Positions 24,057 through 32,523 are shown, counted from the first letter of the stretch. The stretch is 35,032 nt of DNA from Sphingomonas bacterium (GCF_028292965.1 NZ_JAQGLG010000051.1:1-35032); one strand, 5' to 3'. The notes: generated by a model not told the origin, from the sequence alone. Numbers and translations: made by a program.

Positions 24057-24980
24057 TCAAACCTGCGCCACCGCGCGGTCGGTCTTTTCGCGGCGCAAGC
24101 GGTGTTCGCGCCATACGATGTACAGGCCGCTGGCGATGATGACCGGCGCGCCGGCCCAGGTCGCACCATCGGGTAACACGCCGAACAGCGCCCCGCCGTA
24201 GAGCGCCGCCCAGATCAGGCCGGTATAATCCATCGGTACGATCGCCGCGATCGGGCCGGCATGGAGCGAGGCGGTCATCAGCAGCTGTGCCGCGCCGCCG
24301 ACCAGACCGACCGCGACGAGCAACAGCCATACGCTCGGTGCATGCGGTGTGGCGTAGAGCGCGAAAGCGATGCCGAGCGGCGGTACCGACAGGGCCGAGA
24401 ACCAGAAGACGATGGTCGGCGCGCTTTCGGTCTTGCCGATCTGCCGCAGCAGAATCGCGACGCTCGCGCTGAGGAACGCACCCATCAGCCCGGTGAAGAT
24501 ACCCAGCGGCGCAACCAGGCCCGAGCCGGGCTGGGTGACGATCAAGACCCCGGCAAAGCCCAGCGCGACGGCGCCCCAGCGATGCCAGCCCGTCGGCTCG
24601 CGCAACACCAGCGCGCCGAGGATGGTGGCGAAAATCGGCAGGGTGAAATTGAGTGTGGTCGATTCGGCGAGCGGCAGCAGCAGCAAGGTACCGAACACAA
24701 AACACATGCTGACCAGTCCGATCGCGGTGCGCAGCACATGGGCGCCGAAATGCGCCGTGCGAATCGTCCGTAGTCCCGGGCCGAGCCAGATCCAGAACGT
24801 GACCAGCGGCAACGCGAAGGTCTGACGAAAGAACATGATTTCCGCGAGATGCGCGCCCCGGTTCTCGGCCAGTTTGATCAGCGCGTTCATCAGCGAAAAG
24901 GCCGCGACAGAGCCGAGCCGCAGCATGATGCCCGACAGGACATGGTCCTCCTGCGAAGCACCTATCGTCACGGCAATCAA
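24057..24980 (-). CDS. EamA/DMT-family transporter
   Basis: A protein of up to 307 residues with ten hydrophobic segments in two EamA repeats, typical of the drug/metabolite transporter superfamily. Marks are LMNALIKLAENRGAHLAEIM, FFRQTFALPLV, a repeat-1 end PLAESTTLNFTLPIFATILG and a repeat-2 end GPIAAIVPMDYTGLIWAALY. The substrate cannot be told; S-adenosylmethionine-type and amino-acid exporters look alike. The start is uncertain: TTG 24980 overlaps the previous stop (TTGA), GTG 24971 and ATG 24926 are alternatives. It is probably coupled to the unknown protein gene before it. Confidence 0.88.
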   Translation of the reverse strand: MIAVTIGASQEDHVLSGIMLRLGSVAAFSLMNALIKLAENRGAHLAEIMFFRQTFALPLVTFWIWLGPGLRTIRTAHFGAHVLRTAIGLVSMCFVFGTLLLLPLAESTTLNFTLPIFATILGALVLREPTGWHRWGAVALGFAGVLIVTQPGSGLVAPLGIFTGLMGAFLSASVAILLRQIGKTESAPTIVFWFSALSVPPLGIAFALYATPHAPSVWLLLVAVGLVGGAAQLLMTASLHAGPIAAIVPMDYTGLIWAALYGGALFGVLPDGATWAGAPVIIASGLYIVWREHRLRREKTDRAVAQV

Positions 24981-25747
24981 CTCTGGCGCGTTATGAGATA
25001 GCCATAGATGTTATCTGCTTTGACCGCTTCGAGATCGTTAAGTGCCCGATCATAGGCGAGGCCAGCCTTGCACTTGAACTGCGCATCGCCGGATGCGAGG
25101 CCCTGCGGTGTCAACAAACGGTCGGCCTCCTCATGTGTGAGGCCTTGGCCGATCATGCCGGATGCGATTGATTGAAGGTCGGCGCGCGCCGGGGCGGTGA
25201 AGCTGCGATTGGCCGGGTGATCTCGGCCTGCCGCCGCGGTCGCCCATAGGGCCAGGCGCATCGCGAGAACCTTTTCCTGTAGATCATCGTTATTCAAAGG
25301 ACCGGTTTTTCCGTCCATTGTGTAGCGGGCACAGTTGGGGACGTCTTGCGCGGCCAGCGCCGCGACAAGGTCGATCTCGGCCCGGCGATAGACGGCAAAT
25401 GCATCGTGCGGCGCTTGCGCCACGGAGAGCCGGTGCCGCAATTCTGCAGTGTTGACTGTGTCAGCCAAGGTTTCGGCGATCTGCTCCGTCGAGGCGCCAT
25501 CGCCGGCCTTTTTCACGACGATCCGCTTCAGATTGTCGAACTCGTCCGGAAAGGTTTGCTTGATCGTAGCGAAAAGCTTGCCGCCTTCCGGGTCGGCGAG
25601 CAGTTCGCGCTCCGCGGATTCGGGCGTCGACAGCCTGCTCATCGGGCTATTGCCGGCGCGGCTCGCGCAATAGCCGAGCATCGCGAGCAGCACGACGATG
25701 CCGACCCATTTCGAATTGCCGCGGTAACTGTCTTGCCGATAGCTCAT
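24977..25747 (-). CDS. Membrane-anchored protein of unknown function
   Basis: A 256-residue protein starting at ATG 25747. One transmembrane segment (residues about 14-28, WVGIVVLLAMLGYCAS) is followed by a mostly helical soluble region without recognisable motifs: SAERELLADPEGGKLFATIK, QTFPDEFDNLKRIVVKK, and a C-terminal IGQGLTHEEADRL. Two cysteines occur, in VPNCARYTMD and FKCKAGLAYD, and could pair if the domain is periplasmic. I do not recognise a family. GC content is slightly lower and codon use less biased than neighbours, as judged by eye. It shares the divergent promoter region with proS and overlaps the transporter gene downstream. Confidence 0.78.
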   Translation of the reverse strand: MSYRQDSYRGNSKWVGIVVLLAMLGYCASRAGNSPMSRLSTPESAERELLADPEGGKLFATIKQTFPDEFDNLKRIVVKKAGDGASTEQIAETLADTVNTAELRHRLSVAQAPHDAFAVYRRAEIDLVAALAAQDVPNCARYTMDGKTGPLNNDDLQEKVLAMRLALWATAAAGRDHPANRSFTAPARADLQSIASGMIGQGLTHEEADRLLTPQGLASGDAQFKCKAGLAYDRALNDLEAVKADNIYGYLITRQS

Positions 25748-25813
25748 GGAAGGCCCCCCGTTCACCTAGCATCGGGTGATCGCCGCGCCAGTCAATCCCC
25801 CGAATCCCGGTAT

Positions 25814-25841
25814 TTGACCGGCCGGCCAATGCGGCTAGAGC
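25814..25841 (+). promoter_or_regulatory. Candidate proS promoter, near-leaderless
   Basis: TTGACC (25814-25819), a 16-bp spacer and TAGAGC (25836-25841) form a plausible sigma-70 type promoter. Transcription would begin near 25848, next to the proS ATG at 25849, so the message could be nearly leaderless. This fits the weak ribosome binding site. No measured start is available; this is a guess from motifs. Confidence 0.3.
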
Positions 25842-25848
25842 GCTGCGC

Positions 25849-27381
25849 ATGATCAAGCGCGCACTCAACGTCACCCGCGGAGCCAATTTCGCCGAATGGT
25901 ACCAGGCCGTCATCACCGAGGCCGACCTTGCCGAGGAGAGCGGGGTGCGCGGGTGCATGGTCATCCGGCCATGGGGTTACGGCATCTGGGAGCGTATCCA
26001 GCGCCTGCTCGACGACCGGATTAAGGCGACCGGTCATGAGAATTGCTATTTCCCGCTGTTCATTCCCTTGTCCTATTTCGAAAAAGAAGCGGAGCATGTC
26101 GAAGGCTTCGCTAAGGAAATGGCGGTGGTCACGCATCACCGGCTGATCAGTGACGGCAAGGGCGGGCTCGTGCCCGACCCTTCCGCCAAGCTGGAAGAGC
26201 CGCTGGTCGTACGCCCCACGTCTGAGACGGTGATCGGCGCGGCGTTCGCGCGCTGGGTGCAGTCATGGCGCGATCTTCCGGTGCTGATCAACCAATGGGC
26301 GAACGTCGTGCGCTGGGAGATGCGCACGCGCATGTTCCTGCGCACCAGCGAGTTCCTGTGGCAGGAAGGCCATACCGCGCACGCCTCGGCCCAGGAGGCG
26401 CGCGAAGAGACGCTCAAGATGCTCGAAGTCTATCGCAGCTTTGCCGAGGACTGCCTCGCTTTGCCGGTGGTGGCGGGCGAGAAGCCGGAGAATGAGCGCT
26501 TCCCCGGCGCGGTCGCGACCTATTCGATCGAGGCGATGATGCAGGACGGCAAGGCGCTCCAGGCGGGCACCTCGCATTTCCTCGGCACCAATTTCGCCTC
26601 GGCGCAGAATATTCGTTTCCAGAATGCCGGCGGCGAGTTCGAGCTGGCCAATACGACGAGCTGGGGCGTGTCGACGCGGATGATCGGCGGCGTGATCATG
26701 GTCCATGGGGACGATGACGGCCTGCGCGTGCCGCCGCGCATTGCGCCGTGGCAGATCGTCATCGTGCCGATGCTGCGCGACCAGCCCGAGGATCAGGCGA
26801 CGATCGATTATTGCAAGACCTTGCAGGCCGAGCTTGCCGCGCTGTCGTCGCTGGGTGAGCCGGTGCGGGCGCTGCTCGATCTCAAGCCCGCCAAGGCCGC
26901 GACCAAGCGCTGGGGCTGGGTCAAGAAGGGCGCGCCGGTGATCATTGAGGTCGGCGGGCGCGATGTCGCCGGCGGCAATGTCTCGGTGGTGCGGCGCGAT
27001 CGGCTTTATCGCGAGGACGGCAAGCTCGACAGCGCGGTCGTCGCGCGGGGCGATTTCGTCGCGGGTGCGGCGGCGATGCTGACCGATATCCAGGCGTCGC
27101 TCCATGCCGAGGCAGGCGAGCGGCTGCGCGCCAATATCGCCAAGGCGAGCGATTTCGCGGAGGTCGAGAAGCATTTCGCGGATGGCGCGAAGAATCCGGG
27201 CTGGCTCGAAGTGCAATGGTCGAAGCCGACCGGCGCCGAGCTCGACGCGGTGGTCGCACGGCTCAAGAAGCTCAAACTGACGGTACGCAACGTGCCGACC
27301 GATGCGGCGCCGGTCGATGGCGCCTGCATCTTCAGCGGCGCACCGGCGGTCGAACGGGTGCTGATCGCCCGGGCTTACTGA
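25849..27381 (+). CDS. proS: Prolyl-tRNA synthetase, archaeal/eukaryotic type (ProS type 3)
   Basis: A 510-residue class II synthetase that charges tRNA-Pro. Motif 2 is RWEMRTRMFLRTSEFLWQEG; the proline site is in VRPTSETVIGAAF; motif 3 is TTSWGVSTRMIGGVIMVHGDD. The anticodon-binding domain starts at APWQIVIVPMLRD, and the protein ends with RAY, as type 3 enzymes end in a conserved tyrosine. The length and the absence of the editing insertion fit the type 3 group rather than the type 1 (E. coli) or the shorter type 2 form. Of the four zinc cysteines in the C-terminal domain only one remains (GACIFSGAPAVERV), so zinc is probably not bound. Start ATG 25849. Confidence 0.95.
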   Translation: MIKRALNVTRGANFAEWYQAVITEADLAEESGVRGCMVIRPWGYGIWERIQRLLDDRIKATGHENCYFPLFIPLSYFEKEAEHVEGFAKEMAVVTHHRLISDGKGGLVPDPSAKLEEPLVVRPTSETVIGAAFARWVQSWRDLPVLINQWANVVRWEMRTRMFLRTSEFLWQEGHTAHASAQEAREETLKMLEVYRSFAEDCLALPVVAGEKPENERFPGAVATYSIEAMMQDGKALQAGTSHFLGTNFASAQNIRFQNAGGEFELANTTSWGVSTRMIGGVIMVHGDDDGLRVPPRIAPWQIVIVPMLRDQPEDQATIDYCKTLQAELAALSSLGEPVRALLDLKPAKAATKRWGWVKKGAPVIIEVGGRDVAGGNVSVVRRDRLYREDGKLDSAVVARGDFVAGAAAMLTDIQASLHAEAGERLRANIAKASDFAEVEKHFADGAKNPGWLEVQWSKPTGAELDAVVARLKKLKLTVRNVPTDAAPVDGACIFSGAPAVERVLIARAY

Positions 27382-27387
27382 CCCGGC

Positions 27388-27972
27388 GTGTTCGTCGACG
27401 TCCATCTCGCGCGCGTCAAACAGGCCTTTGCGGCGCAGTTCACGGCGGATCGTGACGGCCACATCTATCGCCGCGGACAGCGCGGGCCCGGCATCAGGGT
27501 GACGGCGGCAGAGCGTGATCGTTTCGTCGAAACGTTCGAGCGGGGTGTCATTCGCCTCGCCTGGAGCATGGTGCTTGCCGCGACGCTCCTGCTCGGTGCG
27601 CTGGCGTTGTTTTCGATCGAGCTGCCATGGCCTTTGTCGGGGCACGAGGAAGCCGTTGCGACGTTGCTCCTCATCGCGTCGTTCATGCTGGCATGGTGGT
27701 GGATCCGTAACGCGCCGATGCGCGCGCTCGAACGTCGCGCGACGATCGATCAAGGGCTGCCGGTCGCCAATTACCGACGCGCGATGCTGGTGGCGATGCC
27801 GTGGTCGATACCGGTCATCGCTGCGCTGTTCCAGGTCGCGCTGATCGTGCGCGTGGCGGTTTTCGAGCCCGACCCGTTCGGCCGGCAGCAATGGAGTTAT
27901 TATGCGGTCGCTGCTGTCGGCCTCACCGGCATGGCGGTGATCGCCTGGTTCAAATGGCGGGCGAGCCGCTGA
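27388..27972 (+). CDS. Four-helix membrane protein of unknown function
   Basis: A 194-residue protein starting at GTG 27388, just 6 bp after proS, so likely co-transcribed. It has a soluble N-terminal 50 residues with a basic HIYRRGQRGPGIRVT stretch, then four hydrophobic segments (about 55-77, 88-106, 134-157, 171-188). I do not recognise a family. A candidate terminator follows 14 bp after the stop. Confidence 0.75.
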   Translation: MFVDVHLARVKQAFAAQFTADRDGHIYRRGQRGPGIRVTAAERDRFVETFERGVIRLAWSMVLAATLLLGALALFSIELPWPLSGHEEAVATLLLIASFMLAWWWIRNAPMRALERRATIDQGLPVANYRRAMLVAMPWSIPVIAALFQVALIVRVAVFEPDPFGRQQWSYYAVAAVGLTGMAVIAWFKWRASR

Positions 27973-27985
27973 CCTGAGCGGAAGC

Positions 27986-28009
27986 GGCGCGGGCCATTCT
28001 ACCCGCGCC
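27986..28009. terminator. Candidate bidirectional terminator between convergent genes
   Basis: GGCGCGGG (27986-27993) and CCCGCGCC (28002-28009) form a perfect 8-bp GC stem with an 8-base loop, in the 45-bp gap between two convergent stops (27972 and 28018). There is no strong T-run on either side, so its strength is uncertain. Confidence 0.45.
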
Positions 28010-28017
28010 TGTTCCCA

Positions 28018-28398
28018 TTAGCGGCAGCGTACGTTGCCGCGATCGATCGAGCGCCCGAGCAGGGCGCCGCCGGCGCCGCCGATCAGCGCGCTGAGCGTGT
28101 CGCCGCCGACCGCGCCGCCGAGCAGGCCGCCCGCCACGGCACCCATCACCAGACCGGTCGAGCCGTCGCTGCGCCGGCAATAATAACGGCCGTCATGGCC
28201 GCGGTAGATGCGGTCGTTGCGGCTCAGTCGGCGCTCGCGATAATTGCCGCCATTATAATGGTCTGCGGGATCCCAGCCACGCCCGCGGTCGCCATCCCAG
28301 CGATTGTCGTTGTGGCGCTGGGCGACGGCAGCGGTGGGCACCGCGGCCGGGGTGACGACGGCGGCAGCGAGCATCGCCGCGAGAATCTGCTTTTTCAT
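28018..28398 (-). CDS. Glycine-zipper 2TM (Rick_17kDa-like) protein
   Basis: A 126-residue exported protein. A signal peptide (ILAAMLAAAVVTPAAVPTAAV) is followed by a charged, Tyr/Arg-rich segment (RWDGDRGRGWDPADHYNGG, then YRGHDGRYYCRRSDGSTG) and a glycine-zipper end (AVAGGLLGGAVGGDTLSALI, then GGAGGALLGRS). This matches the glycine zipper 2TM domain seen in outer-membrane 17-kDa-like proteins, thought to insert in membranes. The start ATG 28398 has GGAGAG at 28403-28408. The two cysteines (YYCRR and the last RCR) may bridge. Confidence 0.85.
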   Translation of the reverse strand: MKKQILAAMLAAAVVTPAAVPTAAVAQRHNDNRWDGDRGRGWDPADHYNGGNYRERRLSRNDRIYRGHDGRYYCRRSDGSTGLVMGAVAGGLLGGAVGGDTLSALIGGAGGALLGRSIDRGNVRCR

Positions 28399-28408
28399 GT
28401 TGCTCTCC

Positions 28409-28424
28409 GTTGATCGAGATCAAC
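28409..28424. promoter_or_regulatory. Inverted repeat GTTGATC-GA-GATCAAC before the glycine-zipper gene
   Basis: Two 7-bp arms (28409-28415 and 28418-28424) are perfect reverse complements directly upstream of the ribosome binding site of the minus-strand gene. It could be an operator or a small 5'-leader hairpin. No regulator gene is next to it, so the call is weak. Confidence 0.25.
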
Positions 28425-28479
28425 ACAACCTCGCGCGGGTGAAGTGGTTTCAAAAGTACCGAATCGGCCTCGTGGGCGA

Positions 28480-29394
28480 TCAGTGATCGCCGGCCGTACC
28501 GACATGAATCGTGCCGCGCCGTTCGGCCAGCCGGACCTGGCGGTGGCGCTCGGCATAGCCGGCGCGCTGGTCGTCATCGCGGGCGTCATGACAGGCCGGG
28601 CAGGCCACCCCTTCGCGATAGAGCGGCGAGGCGCGGTCTTGCGGGCTGACCGGCATGCGGCAGGCGCGGCACAGGCTGTGCGACCCCGCGCTCAGGCCGT
28701 GACCGATCGCGACGCGCTCATCGAACACGAAGCATTCGCCTTCCCAGCGACTCTCGGCTTCCGGCACCTGTTCGAGATAGGCGAGGATGCCGCCCTTGAG
28801 GTGATGGATGTCGGTGACGCCTTCCGCCTTGAGCAGAGCGGTGGCTTTCTCGCAGCGGATGCCTCCGGTGCAGAACATCGCCACGCGTTCGGCGCCGGCG
28901 ATCTCTTCGCGATGCTCTTCCACCCAGGCGGGGAAGTCGCGGAAGCTGGCGGTTGCCGGGTCGATGGCGCCCATGAAGGTACCGATCTTCACCTCGTACT
29001 CGTTGCGCGTATCGATGAGCAGGGTGCCGGGTTGTGCGATCAACGCATTCCAGTCTGCCGGTGCGACATAGTCGCCGGTGGCCAGCGGATCGAGGTCGGG
29101 CATGCCCATGGTGACGATCTCGCGCTTCACCCGCACCTTCATGCGCAGGAAGGGCATCTTCGCCGCACTCGACCATTTGACATCGAGATCGGCGCAGCCG
29201 GGCAGGGCGCGCAACTCAGCGACGACGCGCTCGATCGCATCGGGCTGACCGGCGATCGTGCCGTTGATGCCTTCGTGCGCGAGCAGCAGCGTGCCCTTGA
29301 TGCCTTCCGCCGCGCATAGGTCCGCAAGGCGCTTTCGGAGCGCGTTGAGGTCGTCGAAACGTGCGAAGCGGTAGAGGGCGGCGACGCGGATCAT
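28480..29394 (-). CDS. trhO: tRNA uridine(34) hydroxylase TrhO (YceA, rhodanese family)
   Basis: A 304-residue TrhO. The family makes 5-hydroxyuridine at position 34 of some tRNAs using oxygen. The N-terminal domain begins VAALYRFARFDDLNALRKRL and has GTLLLAHEGINGTIAGQ. The rhodanese domain follows (LLIDTRNEYEVKIGTFMGAI) with the active cysteine C175 in AMFCTGGIRCEKA. The end contains a likely metal-binding cluster: SLCRACRMP and ACPACHDA. The true start is ATG 29394, which overlaps the glpD stop (ATGA); the upstream extension of the frame is antisense to glpD. Convergent with the glycine-zipper gene at a distance. Third gene of the coupled nudix-glpD-trhO group. Confidence 0.94.
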   Translation of the reverse strand: MIRVAALYRFARFDDLNALRKRLADLCAAEGIKGTLLLAHEGINGTIAGQPDAIERVVAELRALPGCADLDVKWSSAAKMPFLRMKVRVKREIVTMGMPDLDPLATGDYVAPADWNALIAQPGTLLIDTRNEYEVKIGTFMGAIDPATASFRDFPAWVEEHREEIAGAERVAMFCTGGIRCEKATALLKAEGVTDIHHLKGGILAYLEQVPEAESRWEGECFVFDERVAIGHGLSAGSHSLCRACRMPVSPQDRASPLYREGVACPACHDARDDDQRAGYAERHRQVRLAERRGTIHVGTAGDH

Positions 29395-30851
29395 CCCAGT
29401 TTCGCCCAGGCCTTTTCGAACGCTGTGCGCTGCGCGGCGGTCAGCGTCAGGCCGACCTTGCTGCGGCGGTCGAGCGCATCGGCGGCGGTACGCGCCCATT
29501 CCTTGTCGCGCATCCAGTGCGCCTCGACCTCGGTGATGCCACCGCCGAGATCGGCGCCCATGCCGGCCTCATCCTTTACCCCGTCGAGCAGGGTGGCGAG
29601 CATAGCGCCATAGGCGTGCGCCATGCGCGTGGCGCGGGCGGCACCGAGATAGGGCCAGGTGAGATTCACCTGAGCGAGGAAATGGTTGAAACCGGCGATC
29701 GCGCCGCCGGGGAAGACGCGCATCCGCGTGACCTGATGCTGCTCAAGGCCAATCGCTGGACCGAGCTTGCCCATCGCTTCTTCCGCGAGATGGCGCGCGG
29801 TGGTGATCTTGCCGCCGAACACGCTGAGCAGGGGCGGACCGTTCGTATCGAGTTCGAGGACATATTCGCGCGTGACTTCCTTGGCCTCGCTCGCGCCGTC
29901 GTCATAGAGCGGCCGCACGCCGGACCAACTCGATGTCACATCGGCGGGGCTGATCTGGCTGACGAAATGCGTGTTCACAGCGTCGCAGAGATAGGCGATC
30001 TCGCTGTCGTCGATCTTCGCATCTTCCGGCGCGTCGACCGGGATATCGGTGGTGCCGATCTCGGTCTGGCCTTGCCAGGGAATGGCGAAGATGATCCGGC
30101 GGTCGGGCAGTTGCAATATATAGGCGTGGTCGCCTTCGTAGAGTTTGGGCACGACGATGTGGCTGCCCTTGACCAGCCGGACGTTGCTCCTGGCGTTCAC
30201 GCCGAGCCGTTCGAGCAGCAGATGCACCCATGGGCCGCCGGCATTGACCAGCGCGCGGGCCTCGACCGTGCGACCGTCGGACAGGGTGGCCTGCCACGCG
30301 CCATCCTCACGCCGGGCGCTTTCCAGCGCGACGCCGGTGACGATCTCGGCGCCATTGTCCCGCGCGTCGATCGCGTTGAGCACGGTCAGCCGCGAATCGT
30401 CGACTTGCGCGTCGGAATAGACGAAGCCGCTGCCGCCCCCTTTGAGCGGTGCCTTATATAGAGTGTCTGTCTTGCGCAGGCCACGCGATCGAGCGAGCGA
30501 CATCTTTCCGCCGAGGAAATCGTAGAGATAGAGCCCGATCCGCACCATCCACCACGGCCGTACGGCATTCTCCTGCGGCAGCACGAAGGTGAGGGGGCGG
30601 ATGATGTGCGGCGCGGCATGGACCAGCCGTTCGCGTTCGCGCAGCGCCTCGGCGACCAGCTTGAACTCATAATATTCGAGATAGCGCAGGCCGCCATGGA
30701 TCAGCTTGGTCGACGCCGAAGAGGTATGCGCGGCGAGGTCATCGCGCTCGACGAGCAGGACCTTGAGACCGAGCAGCGACGCCTCGCGCGCGATGGCGCA
30801 GCCGTTGATGCCGCCCCCGATGATGAGAAGATCGTATGTCACCGCTGTCAT
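29391..30851 (-). CDS. glpD: Glycerol-3-phosphate dehydrogenase (FAD, aerobic)
   Basis: A 486-residue GlpD that oxidises sn-glycerol-3-phosphate to dihydroxyacetone phosphate at the inner membrane and feeds electrons to quinone. The FAD motif is LLIIGGGINGCAIARE near residue 8, followed by HTSSASTKLIHGGLRYLEYY. Further marks are LVKGSHIVVPKLYEGDHAYI, IFAIPWQGQTEIGTTDIPVD, SWSGVRPLYDDG and the C-terminal FGGKITTARHLAEEAM. ATG 30851 overlaps the nudix stop by 4 bp; an upstream non-ATG extension to 30878 lies inside the nudix gene. The usual glpFK and GlpR genes are not nearby. Confidence 0.96.
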   Translation of the reverse strand: MTAVTYDLLIIGGGINGCAIAREASLLGLKVLLVERDDLAAHTSSASTKLIHGGLRYLEYYEFKLVAEALRERERLVHAAPHIIRPLTFVLPQENAVRPWWMVRIGLYLYDFLGGKMSLARSRGLRKTDTLYKAPLKGGGSGFVYSDAQVDDSRLTVLNAIDARDNGAEIVTGVALESARREDGAWQATLSDGRTVEARALVNAGGPWVHLLLERLGVNARSNVRLVKGSHIVVPKLYEGDHAYILQLPDRRIIFAIPWQGQTEIGTTDIPVDAPEDAKIDDSEIAYLCDAVNTHFVSQISPADVTSSWSGVRPLYDDGASEAKEVTREYVLELDTNGPPLLSVFGGKITTARHLAEEAMGKLGPAIGLEQHQVTRMRVFPGGAIAGFNHFLAQVNLTWPYLGAARATRMAHAYGAMLATLLDGVKDEAGMGADLGGGITEVEAHWMRDKEWARTAADALDRRSKVGLTLTAAQRTAFEKAWAKLG

Positions 30852-31342
30852 ATATCGTGCGACTTTCCGGAATGCCACCGCTCGACCGTGCGATGGACCG
30901 AAGCGAGCGCCGTATCCGGCAACGCGCCCGGATCAAAGGCCTCAGCCTGTTCGATCTCCAGATTGGGGCGAAAATGATAGTCGGCGTCGGTCACGATGAA
31001 GAAAGTCGGGTAAACCTGACCGGGGCGCGTTCTTTCGCGTTCCTCTTCGCCTCGGGTAATCTTGCCCCAGCGATGCAGCCCGATCTCTTCGCCCAGTTCG
31101 CGGATGATGCCTTGCTCCGGAGTCTCGCGTCGTTTCAGACCGCCGCCTGGAAAATGCCAGCCCGGCAAATAGGAATGCCGCACCAGCACGATCTGGCCCG
31201 TAGGCGTGACGACCATCGCCTTGACGCCCTTGCCGTCGATGCCGGTCATGCGCCGCGCCGCCTGCAGTCCATGATAGACCGTCGTCATGACGATCCTGGT
31301 TGCGATGGTTTGAAGGTTTTGCAGAAAAGCGGCATGAGGCAT
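30848..31342 (-). CDS. NUDIX hydrolase
   Basis: A 164-residue NUDIX protein. The Nudix box lies at residues 67-89 (G-x5-E-x7-REL-x-EE-x-GL; GGLKRRETPEQGIIRELGEE in part), with all metal-binding acids present. Before it come KAMVVTPTGQIVLVRHSYLP and GWHFPGGG; the substrate could be a nucleoside or sugar diphosphate. Start ATG 31342; ATG 31288 is possible. It leads the glpD-trhO group with 4-bp overlaps at each junction, so it may be needed alongside GlpD, but no direct functional link is established. Confidence 0.92.
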   Translation of the reverse strand: MPHAAFLQNLQTIATRIVMTTVYHGLQAARRMTGIDGKGVKAMVVTPTGQIVLVRHSYLPGWHFPGGGLKRRETPEQGIIRELGEEIGLHRWGKITRGEEERERTRPGQVYPTFFIVTDADYHFRPNLEIEQAEAFDPGALPDTALASVHRTVERWHSGKSHDI

Positions 31343-31598
31343 TTGGGTCCATCAGCCCGCCGGGCCGGATGATCAAGGGCGAAGCTGCGATCGGCGCGAT
31401 ACCGTCTCGCCATTGACCAGCCGTGAGTCGCTATGTATAGGCGCGCCCGTCCGGACAGGGCTCGCTCCTTGTCCAGACGCGCTTGAACATTGCTGGATAC
31501 ACCCGGACCCGGGGGGTCGAAATGGCCGCCGTGGTCCTTTTGCTATTCCCGTTGTTTTTGGCTCCAGCAAAGTAACCATTTGAAAGGTGAAGGGCTTC
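31343..31598 (+). other. 256-bp gap between divergent nudix and rpsL genes
   Basis: This stretch must hold the promoters for the str operon and for the nudix-glpD-trhO group. I see one hairpin (31453-31474; GGACAGGG-CTCGCT-CCTTGTCC, one G-T wobble) and a T-rich tract near 31550. No promoter is clear enough to call. The rpsL ribosome site GAAAGGTGAAGGG is at 31581-31593. ORFs across it look like shadows. Confidence 0.5.
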
Positions 31599-31970
31599 AT
31601 GCCGACGATTAACCAGCTGGTCCGCAAGGGCCGCGATCCGCAGAAGGCCAAGTCGAAGGTCCCTGCGATGGAACAGAACCCGCAAAAGCGCGGTGTCTGC
31701 ACCCGCGTCTATACGACGACCCCGAAGAAGCCGAACTCGGCTCTGCGCAAGGTGGCCAAGGTTCGCCTGACCAACCAGCGCGAAGTCATCAGCTACATCC
31801 CGGGTGAAGGGCATAACCTGCAGGAGCACTCGGTAGTGCTGATCCGTGGCGGCCGCGTTCGCGACCTTCCCGGCGTTCGCTACCATGTTCTGCGCGGCGT
31901 GCTCGACACACAGGGTGTCAAGGATCGTCGCCAGTCGCGTTCCAAGTACGGCGCCAAGCGTCCGAAGTAA
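31599..31970 (+). CDS. rpsL: 30S ribosomal protein S12
   Basis: A 123-residue S12 at the decoding centre of the small subunit. Conserved blocks are [49 protein letters not shown] and [18 protein letters not shown]. Lysine 43 (TPKK) is the usual residue. Residue 88 is arginine (codon CGC, 31860-31862; GGRVRDLPG) where E. coli has lysine. In other bacteria Lys-to-Arg at this place gives streptomycin resistance. The start is ATG 31599 with GAAAGGTGAAGGG upstream. First gene of the str operon. Confidence 0.98.
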   Translation: MPTINQLVRKGRDPQKAKSKVPAMEQNPQKRGVCTRVYTTTPKKPNSALRKVAKVRLTNQREVISYIPGEGHNLQEHSVVLIRGGRVRDLPGVRYHVLRGVLDTQGVKDRRQSRSKYGAKRPK

Positions 31971-32052
31971 GCCGGTCGGCTTTTCCAACCGACGCAAGTC
32001 GGCACCTGGATAGCTCGATCCCAGATGGCTGAAGTTTAGAAGGAAGATTGAA

Positions 32053-32523
32053 ATGGCACGTCGTCGCAGGCCCGAAAAGCGGGTCATCCTGCCTGATCCC
32101 CAATATGGGGATGAGGTTCTCTCCAAGTTCATGAACAGCGTCATGCTCGACGGCAAGAAGTCCGTGGCAGAGCTGATCGTCTATGGTGCGCTCACGACTG
32201 TCGAGCAGCGCGCCAAGAAGGATCCGATCGGCGTGTTCCACGAGGCGCTGGCCAATGTGAAGCCGGGCATCGAAGTGCGCAGCCGCCGCGTCGGTGGTGC
32301 GACCTATCAGGTTCCGGTCGAAGTGCGCCCCGAGCGCGCCCAGGCCCTGGCGATCCGCTGGCTGATCACTGCCGCCCGTGCGCGCAGCGAGAACACCATG
32401 TCGGCTCGCCTGTCCGGTGAATTGCTCGATGCGTCGAACAACCGTGGCAACGCGGTCAAGAAGCGCGAAGACACGCACCGCATGGCCGAAGCCAACCGCG
32501 CGTTCAGTCACTATCGCTGGTAA
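32053..32523 (+). CDS. rpsG: 30S ribosomal protein S7
   Basis: A 156-residue S7, which starts assembly of the 30S head and binds the 3' domain of 16S rRNA. Conserved stretches are [59 protein letters not shown] and [23 protein letters not shown] 32053 has AGGAAG at 32041-32046. The 82-bp gap after rpsL may hold a regulatory site for S7 feedback, but I could not identify one. It is followed by fusA after 127 bp, a longer gap than is usual in this operon. Confidence 0.98.
   Translation: MARRRRPEKRVILPDPQYGDEVLSKFMNSVMLDGKKSVAELIVYGALTTVEQRAKKDPIGVFHEALANVKPGIEVRSRRVGGATYQVPVEVRPERAQALAIRWLITAARARSENTMSARLSGELLDASNNRGNAVKKREDTHRMAEANRAFSHYRW

Noticed and set aside
31373..32156. Minus-strand ORFs over rpsL and its leader
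   Set aside because: They are antisense to ribosomal protein genes and lack any family features.
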